Shown here in pieces: positions 6,170-6,605 of a stretch of DNA of 6,605 bases (position 1 is the first letter of the stretch; each line of letters begins with the position of its first letter). The stretch is taken from positions 1 to 6,605 of the forward strand of contig JBPCRE010000178.1 of NCBI GenBank assembly GCA_050997195.1, in the 5' to 3' direction. This DNA is from JACCZP01 sp050997195. Its GTDB lineage: Bacteria > Actinomycetota > Thermoleophilia > Solirubrobacterales > Thermoleophilaceae. The notes under the pieces were generated by a model. That model searched no databases. It saw nothing but the letters and a program-made list of their open reading frames with translations, and was not told the DNA's origin. A program made the translations under genes and the position numbers.

Positions 6170-6175
6170 TAGGGT
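6170..6175 (+). promoter_or_regulatory. TAGGGT -10-like element before the second cupredoxin-fold gene
   Basis: TAGGGT fits TANNNT and lies in the 64-nt gap after the DUF2079 stop. A start near 6182 would give a leader of about 29 nt containing the purine-rich ribosome site at 6195-6205 (GGGGAGAGGGA). No convincing -35 is present. The same GTAGGGT heptamer precedes the first cupredoxin gene. It may give this gene its own promoter besides read-through. Confidence 0.35.
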
Positions 6176-6194
6176 CGCGCTGCACCTTGGAACC

Positions 6195-6205
6195 GGGGAG
6201 AGGGA
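6195..6205 (+). promoter_or_regulatory. ribosome-binding site of the second cupredoxin-fold gene
   Basis: Purine run GGGGAGAGGGA ending 5 nt before ATG 6211. It supports that start, which is also the first residue of a well-formed lipoprotein signal. Confidence 0.7.
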
Positions 6206-6210
6206 CGTTG

Positions 6211-6605
6211 ATGAACAAGAGGGTCGTACTGGGGATCTCGGGAGTGCTCGCGCTCGCGGCGGCCGGATGCGGTGGCGGCTCGGAGCAGATGGGCGGAGGC
6301 TCGCCCTCGGCCACCACCACGGCGATGTTCGTGACCTCGCCGCAGCCCTACGGGCAGGTGATCGGCGGCCGGGTGGTGATCAACATCCGCGACCTCATGT
6401 TCGAGCCCGACGAGGTGGAGATCCCCGCGGGCACCACCGCCATCTTCACCAACAACGACAACGTGGCGCACTCGGTGACCAAGACCGCCGGCCCCGGAAG
6501 CGACTTCGACTCGGGGCCGGTGGAGCCGGGTGCCACCTACCAGCAGATCTTCCAGGACCCCGGCACGGTCAAGATCTCGGACGAGGACAGCCCGGACACC
6601 AAGCT
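6211..6605 (+). CDS. cupredoxin-fold lipoprotein lacking copper ligands (3' end beyond window)
   Basis: The first 131 residues are present. The lipoprotein signal MNKRVVLGISGVLALAAAGC (1-20) has lipobox AAGC with Cys20; a Gly/Ser/Thr spacer follows to about 45 and a cupredoxin-like domain from about 53. It aligns without gaps to the first cupredoxin over the metal region: AHSVTKTAGPGSDFDSG against PHTVTKQSGPGKSFDSG, then EPGATYQQIFQDPG against QPGDKYKQRFSQPG. His87 matches ligand His85. However, the Cys, His and axial positions are Asp124, Ser127 and Thr130 in KISDEDSPDTK. All three forward frames of the last 50 bases lack a Cys-x2-His, so a simple frameshift does not explain this. It is therefore a likely non-copper or altered-metal paralogue, anchored outside the membrane. 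The ATG has a good ribosome site at 6195-6205. A Cys after the window end cannot be excluded. Confidence 0.82.
   Translation, partial: MNKRVVLGISGVLALAAAGCGGGSEQMGGGSPSATTTAMFVTSPQPYGQVIGGRVVINIRDLMFEPDEVEIPAGTTAIFTNNDNVAHSVTKTAGPGSDFDSGPVEPGATYQQIFQDPGTVKISDEDSPDTK

Noticed and set aside
3941..6172. 743-codon plus-strand frame overlapping argF, the cupredoxin and the DUF2079 genes
   Set aside because: It is an alternate frame of well-supported genes, is rich in Arg/Pro/Ala/Gly and has no recognisable domain.
6189..6209. ECF-sigma-like promoter GGAACC...CGTT before the second cupredoxin gene
   Set aside because: The spacer is 11 nt, too short for the usual 15-17 nt, and the region overlaps the ribosome-binding site.
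3294..6320. Very long minus-strand open frame (1278 codons in total) continuing upstream of the EEP gene
   Set aside because: Only the last 269 codons encode a recognisable domain. The rest is antisense to argF, the first cupredoxin gene and the DUF2079 gene, and its Arg/Gly/His/Glu-rich composition is typical of an antisense frame in GC-rich DNA.

Overview
The window is very GC-rich DNA with dense, GC-biased coding. Start codons are often GTG, gaps between genes are short, and one gene looks leaderless. Together with the protein types (a phasin-like protein with a YDDL...NRKTVL C-terminal block and a DUF2079 membrane protein) this suggests an actinobacterial chromosome, possibly from the Thermoleophilia. 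That placement is inference, since no rRNA or marker gene is present.

Layout. At the left edge is the 3' end of an unrecognised plus-strand gene (to 134). Its stop codon overlaps the stop of a convergent minus-strand block. Read in the minus direction, that block holds an endonuclease/exonuclease/phosphatase (EEP) family protein (3293-2484), a phasin-like helical protein with a disordered basic N-terminus (2418-1627), a 103-nt imperfect palindrome (1622-1520) and a TRAM-domain RNA uracil-C5 methyltransferase of the RumA/RlmD family (1495-131). Diverging from the EEP gene with only 15 bp between start codons is a plus-strand block: ornithine carbamoyltransferase argF (3309-4205), a cupredoxin lipoprotein (4218-4625), a DUF2079 polytopic membrane protein (4638-6146) and a second cupredoxin-fold lipoprotein (from 6211), cut by the window end. 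Gaps of 12, 12 and 64 nt are compatible with at least partial cotranscription. There are no rRNA, tRNA, CRISPR or transposase genes, and no gene-free stretch longer than about 125 bases.

How the genes may work together. argF is arginine biosynthesis and is probably a neighbour of convenience. The most interesting part is the two related cupredoxin-fold lipoproteins that bracket the DUF2079 protein. The first keeps the copper His-Cys-His set but has Gln where the axial Met normally sits. The second aligns to it without gaps across the copper site, yet has Asp, Ser and Thr where Cys, His and the axial ligand should be, so it looks like a copper-free relative. This suggests a small cell-surface module of unknown role; it is a hypothesis from gene order and residues only. 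The second item of note is the 103-nt palindrome, a candidate dispersed repeat or structured operon-internal RNA.
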